64,000 bases of DNA from Bog-756 sp963824645 (GTDB taxonomy: Bacteria; Actinomycetota; Acidimicrobiia; Acidimicrobiales; RAAP-2): assembly GCA_963824645.1 (NCBI GenBank), contig CAWGQC010000014.1, positions 186,001-250,000 on the forward strand. The letters run 5' to 3'. Numbering within the stretch: position 1 is the first letter of the stretch; the number at the start of each line of letters is the position of its first letter. Below are positions 9,650 through 19,377 of the stretch, in pieces. A program made the position numbers and the translations under genes. The notes beneath the pieces were generated by a model, which worked only from the letters and a program-made list of their open reading frames with translations, was not told the origin of the DNA and did no database searches.

Positions 9650-10144
9650 GTGGAGTCGCCATCGACTGACCTGACCTCAGGTCCGGTTTGGTACTTCGAC
9701 CTCCAGATTCCCGGCCTGTTGCGCCGCTCGAATGGGCGATCGCATCCCTCCCCGGCGCGAGTCCCCGAATTGTCTATCGAAATACCGAGCGACTCACGCT
9801 GTCAGGACGCCCCTTCGGAGGTTCAAAGAGAGGTCGTCCCGCCGGCAAAGCTGGGACAACCAGTGGAGCGGGATGGGCTTCACTTGGAGTTGGCCATCCT
9901 CAGAAGGCAGATTTCTGCATTGAAGCAGGAGCGGGACGAGCTTCTGGGGGTCACGACACGTCTGAGTGTTGAGGTGGCCGACCTCCAAACAAGGCGGGAG
10001 GAACTGATCTCGCTGAGCGCCGATATTCAGGCGCTCGATTGGCGGAAGTCCTCACTCGAGATATCGCTTGCTGGACTTCTGCGACCAGCTGAAGCCATCA
10101 GGCAATTTGCTCGAAGCCGGAGGACCCACTTTCACGATTCGTAG
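9650..10144 (+). CDS. Coiled-coil protein, function unknown
   Basis: The GTG at 9650 is chosen because GGAGG lies just upstream; the open frame extends further 5' but without protein-like content. The 164-residue product has a Pro/Ser-rich first half. Residues about 80-140 show heptad-like spacing (LELAILRRQISALKQERDEL, then VEVADLQTRREELISL), a long amphipathic helix likely to form a coiled coil. The pattern resembles the N-terminus of actinobacterial GAF/DUF4041-type or DivIVA-like proteins, but I do not recognise the family. There is no membrane segment. Confidence 0.55.
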   Translation: MESPSTDLTSGPVWYFDLQIPGLLRRSNGRSHPSPARVPELSIEIPSDSRCQDAPSEVQREVVPPAKLGQPVERDGLHLELAILRRQISALKQERDELLGVTTRLSVEVADLQTRREELISLSADIQALDWRKSSLEISLAGLLRPAEAIRQFARSRRTHFHDS

Positions 10145-10538
10145 CCAAGTGCGACAGTAAGTGACCAGAGTATCCGCAGAAGAACCGACATTCTGTTGGC
10201 AATCCCTAGCTGCTCGGGGCCGTGAGTCGTGCCCGTTGAGCGTGTATCCAAAAGCGACTTGTCGAGCAAGAACACATGCAGGCGCCCGCTGAGCTGGCTC
10301 GGATTTCTTTACCATCCTGTGCGTGCCCGATACTCAAACACGACATCATCCAGCGAGCCGGTACTCGTGAACGGGCCCGCCGAGGAGCACGCGGCGACGT
10401 AGCTGAGCGGATCGGGCTCATCCGTTGACTCTGGTGTCATCCCCGAGTTCCACCACGCCTACTGATCGAGAGAGCGGTGGGGCCGGTGCTCGTTGTCGGC
10501 GCCCCCGGTCACGACCGCAACTCGCTAGATGCCACTGT
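10145..10538. other. Non-coding gap, no gene recognised
   Basis: About 390 bp between the coiled-coil gene and a convergent broken SDR gene. No open frame with plausible composition and no strong hairpin were noticed. Confidence 0.4.
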
Positions 10539-11237
10539 CTATTCGCCGGTGAAGCGAAATTCCGCCTGCCATGGACCGTCCAAATGGACGACCTCCCAAT
10601 AGCGCTTGGCAATGTTGCCGGGATCAAAGGCGGTGCCGGCAACTATCTGCCCGGCGATCGTCAATGTCGCCACCCGGATGCCATCCGGCTCCAAATCGGC
10701 TCCGGGCATCGTGGCCGCCGAACGGAGCGCCGCTTTGCCAAGGGAAATGGTGGCGAGGGCCGGGGTCGGATTATCGGCGAATCCGCCGTCCGTCACGATG
10801 ATGGTGCCGGAACCGGCCGCTCGCATGGCAGGAGCAGCGACCTGCGTCACGATGATGGCCCCGATTACGTCAACCGATAGGCCATCTGAAGGTGCTCGAC
10901 GGTCGAATCAAGGAGCTTGTCCGGAGCACCCATCACCGCGTTGTAGATGATGAGCCCGGGTGCGCCTTCCGCACTGTGAGAGCTCAGTCATCCGAGCCTT
11001 CAGTCCTTCGGGATCGCTGGCATCTGCCTTGATTGTGTCAATTGGGACCCCGGTGTCAGCCAAGCTATTGGCGAGATCGCCGAGTCCGTCCGTGCTGCGA
11101 GCCACCAGGGACACTCGATAGCCGCCGGCGACGAAGCGGCGAGCTATGGCCATTCCAAGACCCGGACCGGCACCGACCAGCAAAAGGTGACGGGTATCGA
11201 CTGGAGAGCTAGCGGCAGCTACTGAATCGTCGGGCAT
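10539..11237 (-). pseudogene. Atypical short-chain dehydrogenase, two compensating frameshifts
   Basis: The N-terminal part from the ATG at 11237 has the Rossmann motif LLLVGAGPGLGMAIARRF and VSLVARS. The C-terminal part has GSGTIIVTDGGFAD and ISLGKAALRSAA. Both parts are in the same frame, but a middle piece of about 37 residues (GLIIYNAVMGAPDKLLDS) is readable only in another frame. One base is gained near 10985 and one lost near 10871, and a stop at 10908 interrupts the outer frame. The protein belongs to the SDR subgroup with a GAGPGLG motif and no canonical YxxxK. The double lesion could be decay or two sequencing errors. No substrate can be assigned. Confidence 0.75.
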
Positions 11238-11783
11238 CGGCCTTCCTGTCACATCGAATGTCGCGGGAGGTGCCCTCTTTATCTTCTGCGGATCCGAGGG
11301 CGGGCTCGGCATGCAGGAAATCCTAGTCGGCTCTTGCCGCCGCAAGACTGGCCGTTGAGGTCTCCCGCGGGTTTCGGTGGAGCATTCGCTGATCGTTCGC
11401 CAGGTCGAGCTGAAGGCGACCGGCAAACGTGCCCGCAAGCGGAACGTCGATAATATTGATCAGCTCACGCCACAAGAAGCTCAGATCTCGACCCCTGTTT
11501 TCGTGGGAATCGCAAACCAAGAGAGTGTCGCCCATTGTTCATTGGCCAGATCCCGGCTGAGCACCACTCAGGCAAGGCATTTCGCAAACTCGGCGTCAGG
11601 TGGCCAACCCAATTGGCACACCGTTTGCGTGACTAGGACATCAGTCACTGCGGATGGCCACCAACGCGGACTGAGACCTCCGTTGGCGTTGCGGACGACC
11701 GCGTGTGCAACGAAAAACGAGTTCCTCTGCTGGACTCCCTAATCGAGTGTCTCGGTTGACGACCTGATCCTGATCCGATCATC
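11238..11783. other. Intergenic region between divergent genes
   Basis: About 545 bp between the divergent SDR remnant and the GH15 gene. An open frame at 11377-11742 has no recognisable content and no ribosome site, so I do not call it. Promoters for both neighbours should lie here. Confidence 0.4.
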
Positions 11784-13652
11784 ATGCAAACCATACGGGG
11801 ATTCCAAGACGACAAGATTCGCCCGGCTATTCTACCCTTCGACCTGAGGTTGCAGACAGTGGCTCAGACCATCGAGGACTACGCGATGATCGGCGACACA
11901 GAAACCGCCGCGCTCGTCGGACGCGACGGTTCCATCGATTGGCTTTGTCTTCCTCGCTTTGATTCAGGGAGCTGTTTCGCCAAATTGCTCGGTAAGAAGA
12001 AGCACGGCCGCTGGCAGATCCTCGCCGACGAACCGGTCACGTCCCACGTGCGCCGCTATCAGAGTGGATCGATGGTGCTCGAAACCGAGATCACCACGAA
12101 GAGCGGTATCGTGCAGGTCATCGACTTCATGCCCCCGCGGCATCACCATCCGAGAGTTGTCCGGATCGTGCGAGGCATTGAGGGCGGGGTACACATGCGA
12201 ACCGAGCTGGTCATGCGCTTCGAATATGGGTACGACGTTCCGTGGGTCAGACGAACTGACCGGGGTCTCAGTGCCATTGCTGGACCGAACGCCCTCGTCC
12301 TCGATTCCCCCGTCGAGCTCAGGGGCATCAAGATGCGACACGAAGGAAAATTCGAGGTTCATGCCGGTGAAGACATTGCCTTTGTCCTGGCCTGGTACCG
12401 GTCTCACGAGGATCCACCTTTCGTGCTTGATACCGCGCGGGCGCTCGATGAGACGACGAAGTTTTGGGGTGATTGGGGTGCGCAGGTTCTGCCGGTCTAC
12501 GGCGAATGGAAAGATCTGGCCCTGCGGTCGCTGATTACTTTGAAGGGGCTGACCTACGGTCCGACCGGTGGCATCGTCGCGGCGGCAACGACGTCGCTCC
12601 CGGAATCACTCGGGGGCGTGCGCAACTGGGACTATCGCTATTGCTGGATCCGTGATGCGACCTTCACGCTCGAGGCCCTGATCGAATCGGGCTTGCGAGA
12701 AGAAGCCGAGAGCTGGCTGGCATGGCTGGGACGGGTCGCCGCCGGTGATCCTGATCAACTGCAGATCATGTACGGACCAGCGGGTGAGCGTCGACTGACT
12801 GAACTGGAGGTCGACTGGCTCCCCGGATACGAACGATCTTCACCCGTACGGATCGGCAACGCCGCCTCCGGGCAGTTCCAACTCGACGTCTACGGCGAGC
12901 TTATGGACGCAATAGACCGGGCCCGCTCTCACGGCCTTTCCGTGCACGAGGTCATCTGGCGGATTCAAGTGGCGATAATGGGATTCCTCGTAGACCACTG
13001 GTCCGATCCGGACAATGGCATCTGGGAGATGCGTGGCCCTCGTCGGCAGTTCACCCATTCCAGGGTCATGGCCTGGGTGGCTTTCGACCGCGCCGTTCGC
13101 GGTGTTGAAGTTCACGGTCTGGATGGACCTGCCGACGAGTGGAGAGCCATCCGAGATGCGATTTACGCCGAAGTCTGTGAGAAAGGGTGGAACGCTGACG
13201 TCGGAGCGTTCACCCAATTCTATGGAGCCGACGAACTCGATGCCAGCCTGCTGATGATGCCGCTCGTTGGGTTCCTCCCCCCGAACGACGAACGGGTCGT
13301 CAGGACCGTCGATACCATCCAGGAGCACCTCACCGAGGACGGGTTCGTCCTCCGCTATCAGAACCAATCGGGGGTAGACGGGCTAACGGGCCGCGAGGGA
13401 ATGTTCCTTCCGTGCACCCTCTGGCTGATCGGTTGCTTACGGCAGATGGGCCGAGTCGACGAAGCAACAGCCATCTTCCGACGGGTGGCCGCCCTGGTGA
13501 ACGACGTTGGGCTCATCTCCGAGGAGTATGACCCACGCCACCGACGCCTGCTCGGGAACTTTCCCCAAGCCTTCACTCATGTCGGGATCCTGAATGCCGC
13601 TCGAGGCCTCACCGCGTCGCATGCCGAGATTCGCTCATCTCGGCTCGCGTAG
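11784..13652 (+). CDS. Glycoside hydrolase family 15 (glucoamylase/trehalase-like)
   Basis: This 622-residue protein is a full-length two-domain GH15 enzyme. The N-terminal beta-domain starts with the family signature IEDYAMIGDTETAALVGRDG and IDWLCLPRFDS. The catalytic (alpha/alpha)6 barrel includes RNWDYRYCWIRDATFTLEAL and DNGIWEMRG, whose Glu is the likely general acid. EEYDPRHRRLLGNFPQAFTH holds the likely base. In actinobacteria this clade contains cytoplasmic trehalases as well as glucoamylases hydrolysing alpha-glucosides with inversion. No signal peptide is present. It is monocistronic. Specificity (trehalose versus maltodextrin) is not decidable from sequence alone. Confidence 0.92.
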   Translation: MQTIRGFQDDKIRPAILPFDLRLQTVAQTIEDYAMIGDTETAALVGRDGSIDWLCLPRFDSGSCFAKLLGKKKHGRWQILADEPVTSHVRRYQSGSMVLETEITTKSGIVQVIDFMPPRHHHPRVVRIVRGIEGGVHMRTELVMRFEYGYDVPWVRRTDRGLSAIAGPNALVLDSPVELRGIKMRHEGKFEVHAGEDIAFVLAWYRSHEDPPFVLDTARALDETTKFWGDWGAQVLPVYGEWKDLALRSLITLKGLTYGPTGGIVAAATTSLPESLGGVRNWDYRYCWIRDATFTLEALIESGLREEAESWLAWLGRVAAGDPDQLQIMYGPAGERRLTELEVDWLPGYERSSPVRIGNAASGQFQLDVYGELMDAIDRARSHGLSVHEVIWRIQVAIMGFLVDHWSDPDNGIWEMRGPRRQFTHSRVMAWVAFDRAVRGVEVHGLDGPADEWRAIRDAIYAEVCEKGWNADVGAFTQFYGADELDASLLMMPLVGFLPPNDERVVRTVDTIQEHLTEDGFVLRYQNQSGVDGLTGREGMFLPCTLWLIGCLRQMGRVDEATAIFRRVAALVNDVGLISEEYDPRHRRLLGNFPQAFTHVGILNAARGLTASHAEIRSSRLA

Positions 13653-13795
13653 GTCCGAATTAGCCAGGTTTGGATCGGTCGAAGGTGAGTGCGCCAGAGC
13701 CGCCGTCGTCTGGTCAAAGATGGGACGGTCGGTCCATTCTCGGCAATATGAGGAGTTACACCGACCACATATGGGATCTGAAGTAAGTCGATTAG

Positions 13796-14935
13796 ATGGT
13801 CGTCGGAACACACATGGCGACCATCCCCGTGCCCACACTCAAACCACTTGACGGCCATGCCTTGGACCCGGCGGTGCCGGACGGCCCGGTGTCGTATGGT
13901 CAAGCCGTGAGCGGCGCGGCCAGTGAGGGGAGCCCAGGTCGGTTGGGGGAACTGTCGGGTTTGACCGACGCCGTGCCACGTCTGTCGCCCCCGTTCTCCC
14001 GGGGCTCGCTGTCGATCCGCCTTTATCCCCACAACGACCTTGCCGCCTCCGAGGTGGTGGCCGAGCTGTGTACCCAGGCGGGACTGGCCATGGACAGCGG
14101 ATTCGCCGGCGTCATGACCAGCGAGCATCACGGAGGGTTTCCGGGGTATCTCCCCAATCCGCTTCAGATGGCCGGCTTCATACTGGACGGGTGCTCGTCG
14201 GGCTGGGCTGCAGCCTGCCCCCTGCTGCTACCACTGCGCCCGACCGCCATGGTGGCCGAAGAAGTGGCCTGGCTGGCCGCCCGTCATCCAGGGCGGGTCG
14301 GGCTGGGGGTTGCCGCCGGCGCCCTCCCTCTGGACTTCGAGGCTATGGACTTGCCCGCCGGATCGGCCGTCGACCTGTTCCACCATGAGCTGCCGCGCAT
14401 CGTCGAAATGCTGCGGGGGAGAGATCTGCGCCAATTGCACGGTGACCCCGCCTTGCGGGCGTGTGCTCAGAGCCCGGTCCCGGTGCTGAGCGCGGCGGTG
14501 TCCCCTGCCGCGGCAAGGCGGGCGGCCCGATGCGGAGCCGGCATCCTCATGGAAGGGATGTCCGCGCCTAAGCGGCTGGCCCGCCTGGCTACCGAGTACG
14601 ACGGTGCGGGCGGAACCGGGACCAAAGTGCTGATCCGCCGGGTTTGGTTGGGAGATGTGCGGACCGATCTGGTCGAGGCCCAACGCCGGGTGTACGACAG
14701 CTACACCGGTGCTGGCGGGCCAGCCTTCGGCGGCGATCAGACGGTCGCTTCGAACGACCCTGCCGACCTAGCCGAGCAGCTCGACCAGGCGGTGCGCGAA
14801 TCGGGTGCTGACGCCCTCAACCTCAGGATCCACCTACCGGGGATGCCGCCCCGGGAGGTCAGACAGCAGATTGCCCGGCTGGGGGCGGAGGTGGTCCCGC
14901 TCCTTCGGTCGCGGTCGAATCACCCATGGGGTTGA
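13796..14935 (+). CDS. Luciferase-like (LLM) flavin-dependent oxidoreductase
   Basis: The product (379 residues from 13796, or 373 from the ATG at 13814) has the bacterial-luciferase TIM barrel. LDGCSSGWAAACPLLLPLRP and MVAEEVAWLAARHPGRVGLGVAAG match the F420/FMN-binding strands, with the TSEHHGG loop upstream. It is a probable FMN- or F420-dependent monooxygenase or dehydrogenase. Actinobacteria have large expansions of this family. There is no obvious operon partner; the next gene is convergent. The first 60 residues are poorly conserved, so the start is uncertain. Confidence 0.83.
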   Translation: MVVGTHMATIPVPTLKPLDGHALDPAVPDGPVSYGQAVSGAASEGSPGRLGELSGLTDAVPRLSPPFSRGSLSIRLYPHNDLAASEVVAELCTQAGLAMDSGFAGVMTSEHHGGFPGYLPNPLQMAGFILDGCSSGWAAACPLLLPLRPTAMVAEEVAWLAARHPGRVGLGVAAGALPLDFEAMDLPAGSAVDLFHHELPRIVEMLRGRDLRQLHGDPALRACAQSPVPVLSAAVSPAAARRAARCGAGILMEGMSAPKRLARLATEYDGAGGTGTKVLIRRVWLGDVRTDLVEAQRRVYDSYTGAGGPAFGGDQTVASNDPADLAEQLDQAVRESGADALNLRIHLPGMPPREVRQQIARLGAEVVPLLRSRSNHPWG

Positions 14936-15047
14936 CTGAGCCCAGCCAAGCCCGACATTCCCCGGAGACCTCGGATGAAAGGAGGACAAGGGCGTTTGAT
15001 CTGTCCGGGGCTGCCCAGTACGACGATTCTCTCCGAGTCCAACCAGT

Positions 15048-15881
15048 TCAATCGCTCCAGCCGATGCCATAGACATGGATGGGCTCCGGCAGCCCCTTCA
15101 CGCGGTGTTCACCTCTGTCATCGAATCTGAACGATTTACCCATGCAGAGCTCACGAACGGCCACCGATACAGCAATGTCACCATCGGATGCGACGGCACA
15201 AAGCCGAGCAGCGAGCTGGACGGCGGCACCAAACAGGTCGTCATTGTCGTCGGTAAGAGGTTCACCAGCACTAATCCCAATACTGATGTGGAACGGTGTG
15301 GGGGCATTCAGGTTGCGTTCATGAATGCGTCGTTGGACGGCCACCGAAAAGTCGACAGCGGACACGACGGAGGTGAAGGCGGCCATTATCCCGTCGCCGG
15401 TGTGTTTGACCTCGCGACCGTGATGGGCGACGAGCTCGTCCCGAACGATCGAGTTGTGTTCGCTGAGCAACTCCGTGTGACCTTCGTCGCCCAGTTGTTG
15501 CGTTTGAGCAACCGAGCCGCATATATCCGTGAACACGATGGCTCGCATGGCTGGCGCTGTATACGCGGTCCCCGGAGGATGATCGGGTATCGACCCCATG
15601 AAGGCGTTCAGAAGTGTACCGGAATCGAACTCCAGTACTTTACCCGCCATCATTCCGTGTGCTTCTTGGTGGACCGCCACCACCGCTTTTTTGTTCGGCC
15701 CCTCAGCGAGACAAAACACTGTTCCATTCTCAGGATCGAACCAGTAGGTGTGATACTTCACGTGGTGTTTGCCTTGCACCTCCACATCCATGAGGTGGGC
15801 GGCCGCCAATTGTTCAGGCGATACTCCTGGTGCGTCATGGCGGTCGATATACATCGGCACGAGATCGAAACGTACACCCAC
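15048..15881 (-). CDS. DUF4242 domain fused to class III adenylate/guanylate cyclase
   Basis: Residues about 9-90 form a DUF4242 module starting PMYIDRHDAPGVSPEQLAAA, with HHVKYHTYWFDPENGTVFCL. A linker leads to a class III nucleotide cyclase domain at about 110-277. There, FTDICGSV supplies one metal-binding Asp and VKHTGDGIMAAF the second, and ISIGISAGEPL follows. It would make cAMP or cGMP. There is no membrane helix, so a soluble enzyme is likely, with DUF4242 probably sensing a ligand or metal. The start is GTG 15881 or ATG 15854; neither has a good Shine-Dalgarno sequence. The neighbours do not suggest the signal. Confidence 0.87.
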   Translation of the reverse strand: MGVRFDLVPMYIDRHDAPGVSPEQLAAAHLMDVEVQGKHHVKYHTYWFDPENGTVFCLAEGPNKKAVVAVHQEAHGMMAGKVLEFDSGTLLNAFMGSIPDHPPGTAYTAPAMRAIVFTDICGSVAQTQQLGDEGHTELLSEHNSIVRDELVAHHGREVKHTGDGIMAAFTSVVSAVDFSVAVQRRIHERNLNAPTPFHISIGISAGEPLTDDNDDLFGAAVQLAARLCAVASDGDIAVSVAVRELCMGKSFRFDDRGEHRVKGLPEPIHVYGIGWSD

Positions 15882-16243
15882 AACAGTTGAGATGGAAGGG
15901 TGATCCCGTTTCCCGGGCCCACCAATGGGATGGACGCATTCCTACCCACCACAGGGCATTCATACTTGCGGGGGTTCCTGGATTGGAACAGGAACCCATC
16001 GCCAACCGGTACAGAGAGCCGCAGGTTGGTCTTACCAGCTACCGATGGTCGGGATATGCCCATGTCTGCGGCCTCGGTGTCGCCAACGGGACTCGGTTGA
16101 CGATCCGATTATTCGGGAAGGCCGATCGGAATCCAAGTGCTCGCCTGCAGTAATGCCACCTCATAAGGCAGTACTTGGAGACGATCCGGCTCTCTATTGC
16201 GGAGTCAACTGGGCTCCGGCAATTTTGAGAGCAGGGAGTGGAC
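15882..16243. other. Intergenic region between divergent genes
   Basis: About 360 bp separating the divergent cyclase and flavoprotein genes, so it must carry both promoters. No gene or strong symmetric element was found. Confidence 0.4.
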
Positions 16244-17644
16244 ATGACGAAGTCGATCACCGCGGATTACCTGATCATGGGCGCCGGCGCCGCCGGGATG
16301 GCGTTTGCCGATTCTGTGCTGACCGAGACGGAGGCGACCTTGGTGATCGTCGACCGCAGAGATCGGCCCGGGGGGCACTGGAATGACGCCTACCCCTTCG
16401 TCCGCCTTCACCAGCCGGCCAGCTACTACGGGGTGAACTCAGCTTCCCTCGGTTCGGGCACTATCGATCAGATCGGGCTGAACGCAGGCTTTTACACGCT
16501 CGCCACAGGCCCGGAGGTGGTCAGCCATTACGACCTGACCATGCGTCAACGATTCCTACCCTCGGGTCGCGTCCGCTACCTCCCGATGAGCGACGTGGGC
16601 GATGACCGGATCGTCACTTCGCTGCTCTCCGGGGAACGGAGCGCCATCCAAGCCCATCAGTTCGTCGATGCCACCTATTCCCGCATGCGCATCCCCTCGA
16701 CCACTCCCCCGGCCTACACCATCGCTCCGGAAGCGGCTTGCCTCCCACCGAACGATCTGCCACGTGCTGCGCCGGCCTATGACAACTTCGTGGTCGTCGG
16801 CGCGGGCAAGACCGGGATGGACGCCTGCATCTGGCTCCTCGATAACGGAGCGGATCCCGACCGGATCCGTTGGATCGTCCCTCGGGATTCCTGGATATTG
16901 AGCCGTGGCAACTTCCAGCCCGGGGAAGACTTCTTTGCCACGATCTGCAAAAGCATCGCCGACCAGGCCGAGGCCGTGGTCATGGCCGACTCCGTCGATG
17001 ACGTCTTTGCTCGACTCGAAGCCGCCGGGGAGCTGCAGCGACTCGATCCCAACGTGACGCCGGAGGCGTATCACTGCGCCATCCTCAGTGATGGAGAGAT
17101 GGCAGAACTCCGTCGCATCGAGGGTGTGATCCGGCTGGGTCGAGTGGCGGCCATCAACGCCGATGAGATCTGTTTGGAGGAGGGTACCGTCTCAACTGGG
17201 CCTTCCACATTGCACATCGACTGCTCAGCCGCGGGCATCCCCTCGCACCCCGCCAACGCCGTGTTCGCTGATGACCGGATAACACTCCAATGGGTGCGCA
17301 CCTGCCAGCCGGCCATTAGCGCCGCGCTCATCGGCTTCGTCGAGTCGAGGTTCACGGACGCGGAGGCAAAGAACCGGATTTGCACACCGGTTGCGCCGCC
17401 CACGGTTCCGCTCGATTGGCTTCGCATGTACAGGATCGAACTGGCCAACCGAAAGTGCTGGGCCGAGCACCCAGAGATCAACGACTGGATGGCTGCCTCA
17501 CGGCTCGACATCTTCACCGGCACAGCTCGCTCCCGGCTCGGGATTGACGTCGAGGCGACGGCGCATCTCGGCCGCTATCTCACCTACGTAGAGCAAGCCG
17601 CGGACAAGATCGAACGGCTTCTGAACGACCAGCCAACGAACTAA
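16244..17644 (+). CDS. FAD/NAD(P)-binding oxidoreductase
   Basis: The ATG at 16244 is preferred over the GTG at 16238 because AGGGAG sits five bases upstream of it. The 466-residue protein opens with the dinucleotide-binding fold LIMGAGAAGMAFADSVL and the acidic end of strand 2 in LVIVDRRDRPGGHW. A second Rossmann motif, FVVVGAGKTGMDACIWLL, lies near residue 180. Two such folds are typical of flavoprotein monooxygenases and related oxidoreductases, though a clear Baeyer-Villiger fingerprint is not seen. It ends 7 bp before an epoxide-hydrolase-like gene, so the two probably form an operon for a hydroxylated or epoxidised substrate. Confidence 0.82.
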   Translation: MTKSITADYLIMGAGAAGMAFADSVLTETEATLVIVDRRDRPGGHWNDAYPFVRLHQPASYYGVNSASLGSGTIDQIGLNAGFYTLATGPEVVSHYDLTMRQRFLPSGRVRYLPMSDVGDDRIVTSLLSGERSAIQAHQFVDATYSRMRIPSTTPPAYTIAPEAACLPPNDLPRAAPAYDNFVVVGAGKTGMDACIWLLDNGADPDRIRWIVPRDSWILSRGNFQPGEDFFATICKSIADQAEAVVMADSVDDVFARLEAAGELQRLDPNVTPEAYHCAILSDGEMAELRRIEGVIRLGRVAAINADEICLEEGTVSTGPSTLHIDCSAAGIPSHPANAVFADDRITLQWVRTCQPAISAALIGFVESRFTDAEAKNRICTPVAPPTVPLDWLRMYRIELANRKCWAEHPEINDWMAASRLDIFTGTARSRLGIDVEATAHLGRYLTYVEQAADKIERLLNDQPTN

Positions 17645-17651
17645 CCGGGTC

Positions 17652-18617
17652 ATGGACGTGATGGACGAACTGTTTGTGGACAACGGCGATATCAACCTTC
17701 GGGTGGAGCTGACAGGAAATGGACCGACGGTTCTCTTCGTGCCCGGCTGGCCCGAGCTAGCATCTTCATGGCGTCACCAGGTGGCCCACCTCGCCGACCG
17801 TGGCTACCGGGTCGCCGCCCTCGACGTCCGGGGCTATGGCGGCAGCTCGGTTCCCCGAGAGATCGAGCGGTACACCCTTCGCGAGCTGGCTGGGGACGTG
17901 GCCGTCGTCGCCGATGCGCTCGACAACGGACCGGTCGTCCTCGTCGGGCACGACTGGGGCGCACCGATCGCCTGGACCACCGCCATTCGCCATCCCGATC
18001 CAATACGCGCGGTGGTGGGTCTCAGCGTGCCATACACGCCTCCCATGCCGCTTTCGCTCATCGATCTCTTCGACCAGGTGTATGCCGACCGGTTCTTCTA
18101 CGTTCTCTACTTCCAGGAGCCGGGGGTAGCCGAGACAGCCTTCCAGACCGATCTGAGGGCCGCCCTCAAGAGCGTGTACTTTGCACTCTCAGGCGACGCG
18201 CCGATCAACAGCTGGCTTCCCGACGGGCCCCGCGATGCGGCCCTTCTGTCACTTCTACCCGAGCCGCCCGCCGGCCCGCTCTCGTTTCTTGGCGACGCCG
18301 ACCTCGATCGGATCGTCGCCCACTTCGAGCGCACCGGCCTGACCGGAGCATTCAATCGCTACCGTGCCCTGGCCCTTGACGTCGAGACGTCGACTGATTT
18401 CGTCGGGGCCACTGTCGACCAGCCGTCGTGTTTCATCGCCGGCGAGCTGGATCCCGTTCGGGCGATGATGCCCGGCGTCGATCTATTCGCCGATCCGGGG
18501 GCGAGCTGCACCGACTTCCGTGGCACCACCCTGATCAGGGGAGCGGGCCACTGGGTTCAGCAGGAAGCGCCCACCGCGGTGAATCACGCCCTTGACACCT
18601 TTCTCGACGCAATCTGA
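17652..18617 (+). CDS. Alpha/beta hydrolase, epoxide-hydrolase-like
   Basis: The 321-residue protein has the nucleophile motif VGHDWGAPIAW, with Asp as in epoxide hydrolases and haloalkane dehalogenases. The oxyanion region is VPGWPELASSWRHQV and the catalytic His lies in IRGAGHWVQQEAP. A cap-domain region from about 135 to 235 contains RFFYVLYFQEPGVAE, typical of epoxide hydrolases. It would open epoxides to diols through an aspartyl ester. It follows the FAD-binding protein by 7 bp, which suggests that the oxidoreductase and hydrolase act in sequence. A dehalogenase is the main alternative. Confidence 0.85.
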   Translation: MDVMDELFVDNGDINLRVELTGNGPTVLFVPGWPELASSWRHQVAHLADRGYRVAALDVRGYGGSSVPREIERYTLRELAGDVAVVADALDNGPVVLVGHDWGAPIAWTTAIRHPDPIRAVVGLSVPYTPPMPLSLIDLFDQVYADRFFYVLYFQEPGVAETAFQTDLRAALKSVYFALSGDAPINSWLPDGPRDAALLSLLPEPPAGPLSFLGDADLDRIVAHFERTGLTGAFNRYRALALDVETSTDFVGATVDQPSCFIAGELDPVRAMMPGVDLFADPGASCTDFRGTTLIRGAGHWVQQEAPTAVNHALDTFLDAI

Positions 18618-18939
18618 ACGCTCGGGGGCTCACCGTGGATGAATGCGACACACCCTCGCGTCGAGCGGTGCACGTCAGGTCATGGGTTGCTCACTTGCCT
18701 GCACACAACGGTTCGACTGGCTTGTTGATCGATTCCGGATCCATCGGACGTTGTGGGCGCTGAACAATCGGCGACGTTCGGTCCGTCGAGACTTGGCGGC
18801 TGGATCGATTTCGAAGTCGGGGGCTCAGGCCCCCACAGCCGTCCCTCGACCGCCTGTCCACGATGTACCAAGGTTTCTGGATGTTTGTACCTCCGCCGAC
18901 TAGCGTGATCGCCGTGAATCTGACCGTGGAGGAGCGTTG
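18618..18939. other. Intergenic gap, no gene recognised
   Basis: About 320 bp. The DUF35-thiolase operon promoter is expected near its right end. No reading frame here looks coding. Confidence 0.4.
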
Positions 18940-19377
18940 ATGCAACAGCCGATCGCGGACGTGTTCACTTGGCCGGCGGAAGACCCTCAGCTGATCGGTA
19001 GCCGGTGCGAGGGCTGCGGGGCGGTCACGTTCCCAGTGCAGTCCCGGTGTCCGCGCTGTAGCCGCCCGGGTATGGCCGAACTACCCCTGCCCCGCCGCGG
19101 CACCCTTGTGTCCTGGACGACCCAGGGATTCCCGCCGAGCTTCGACTATATGGGCGATCAGACCGGGGCGTCCTTCGAACCCTTTGGGGTAGGGCTGGTT
19201 CAGCTTGACGACGTCGTGCGGGTCGAGTCTCGGCTCACCGAAAGCGACCCCGAAAAGCTCGACTTCGGCATGAAGGTCGAGCTGCAGATCGTCCCCTTCT
19301 ACACCGATGGCGACGGCAATGAGATCATCACCTTCGCCTTCGCTCCGGTCGGAGTCCAGAACAACGAGGAGCGCTAA
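18940..19377 (+). CDS. DUF35 OB-fold/zinc-ribbon acyl-CoA-binding partner protein
   Basis: This 145-residue protein starts at the ATG 18940, preceded by GGAGGAG. An N-terminal rubredoxin-like zinc ribbon uses CEGCG and CPRC. The C-terminal OB-fold includes LVSWTTQGFPP and FGVGLVQLDD. DUF35 proteins form complexes with thiolase-like proteins and supply the channel for acyl-CoA; in steroid side-chain degradation they pair with Ltp2-type aldolases. Here the stop codon directly abuts the ATG of a thiolase-like gene, which strongly supports a two-subunit enzyme. Zn binding and the partner are inferred from family. Confidence 0.88.
   Translation: MQQPIADVFTWPAEDPQLIGSRCEGCGAVTFPVQSRCPRCSRPGMAELPLPRRGTLVSWTTQGFPPSFDYMGDQTGASFEPFGVGLVQLDDVVRVESRLTESDPEKLDFGMKVELQIVPFYTDGDGNEIITFAFAPVGVQNNEER

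Noticed and set aside
11377..11742. Possible small gene before GH15
   Set aside because: No motif, no ribosome site and an irregular composition.
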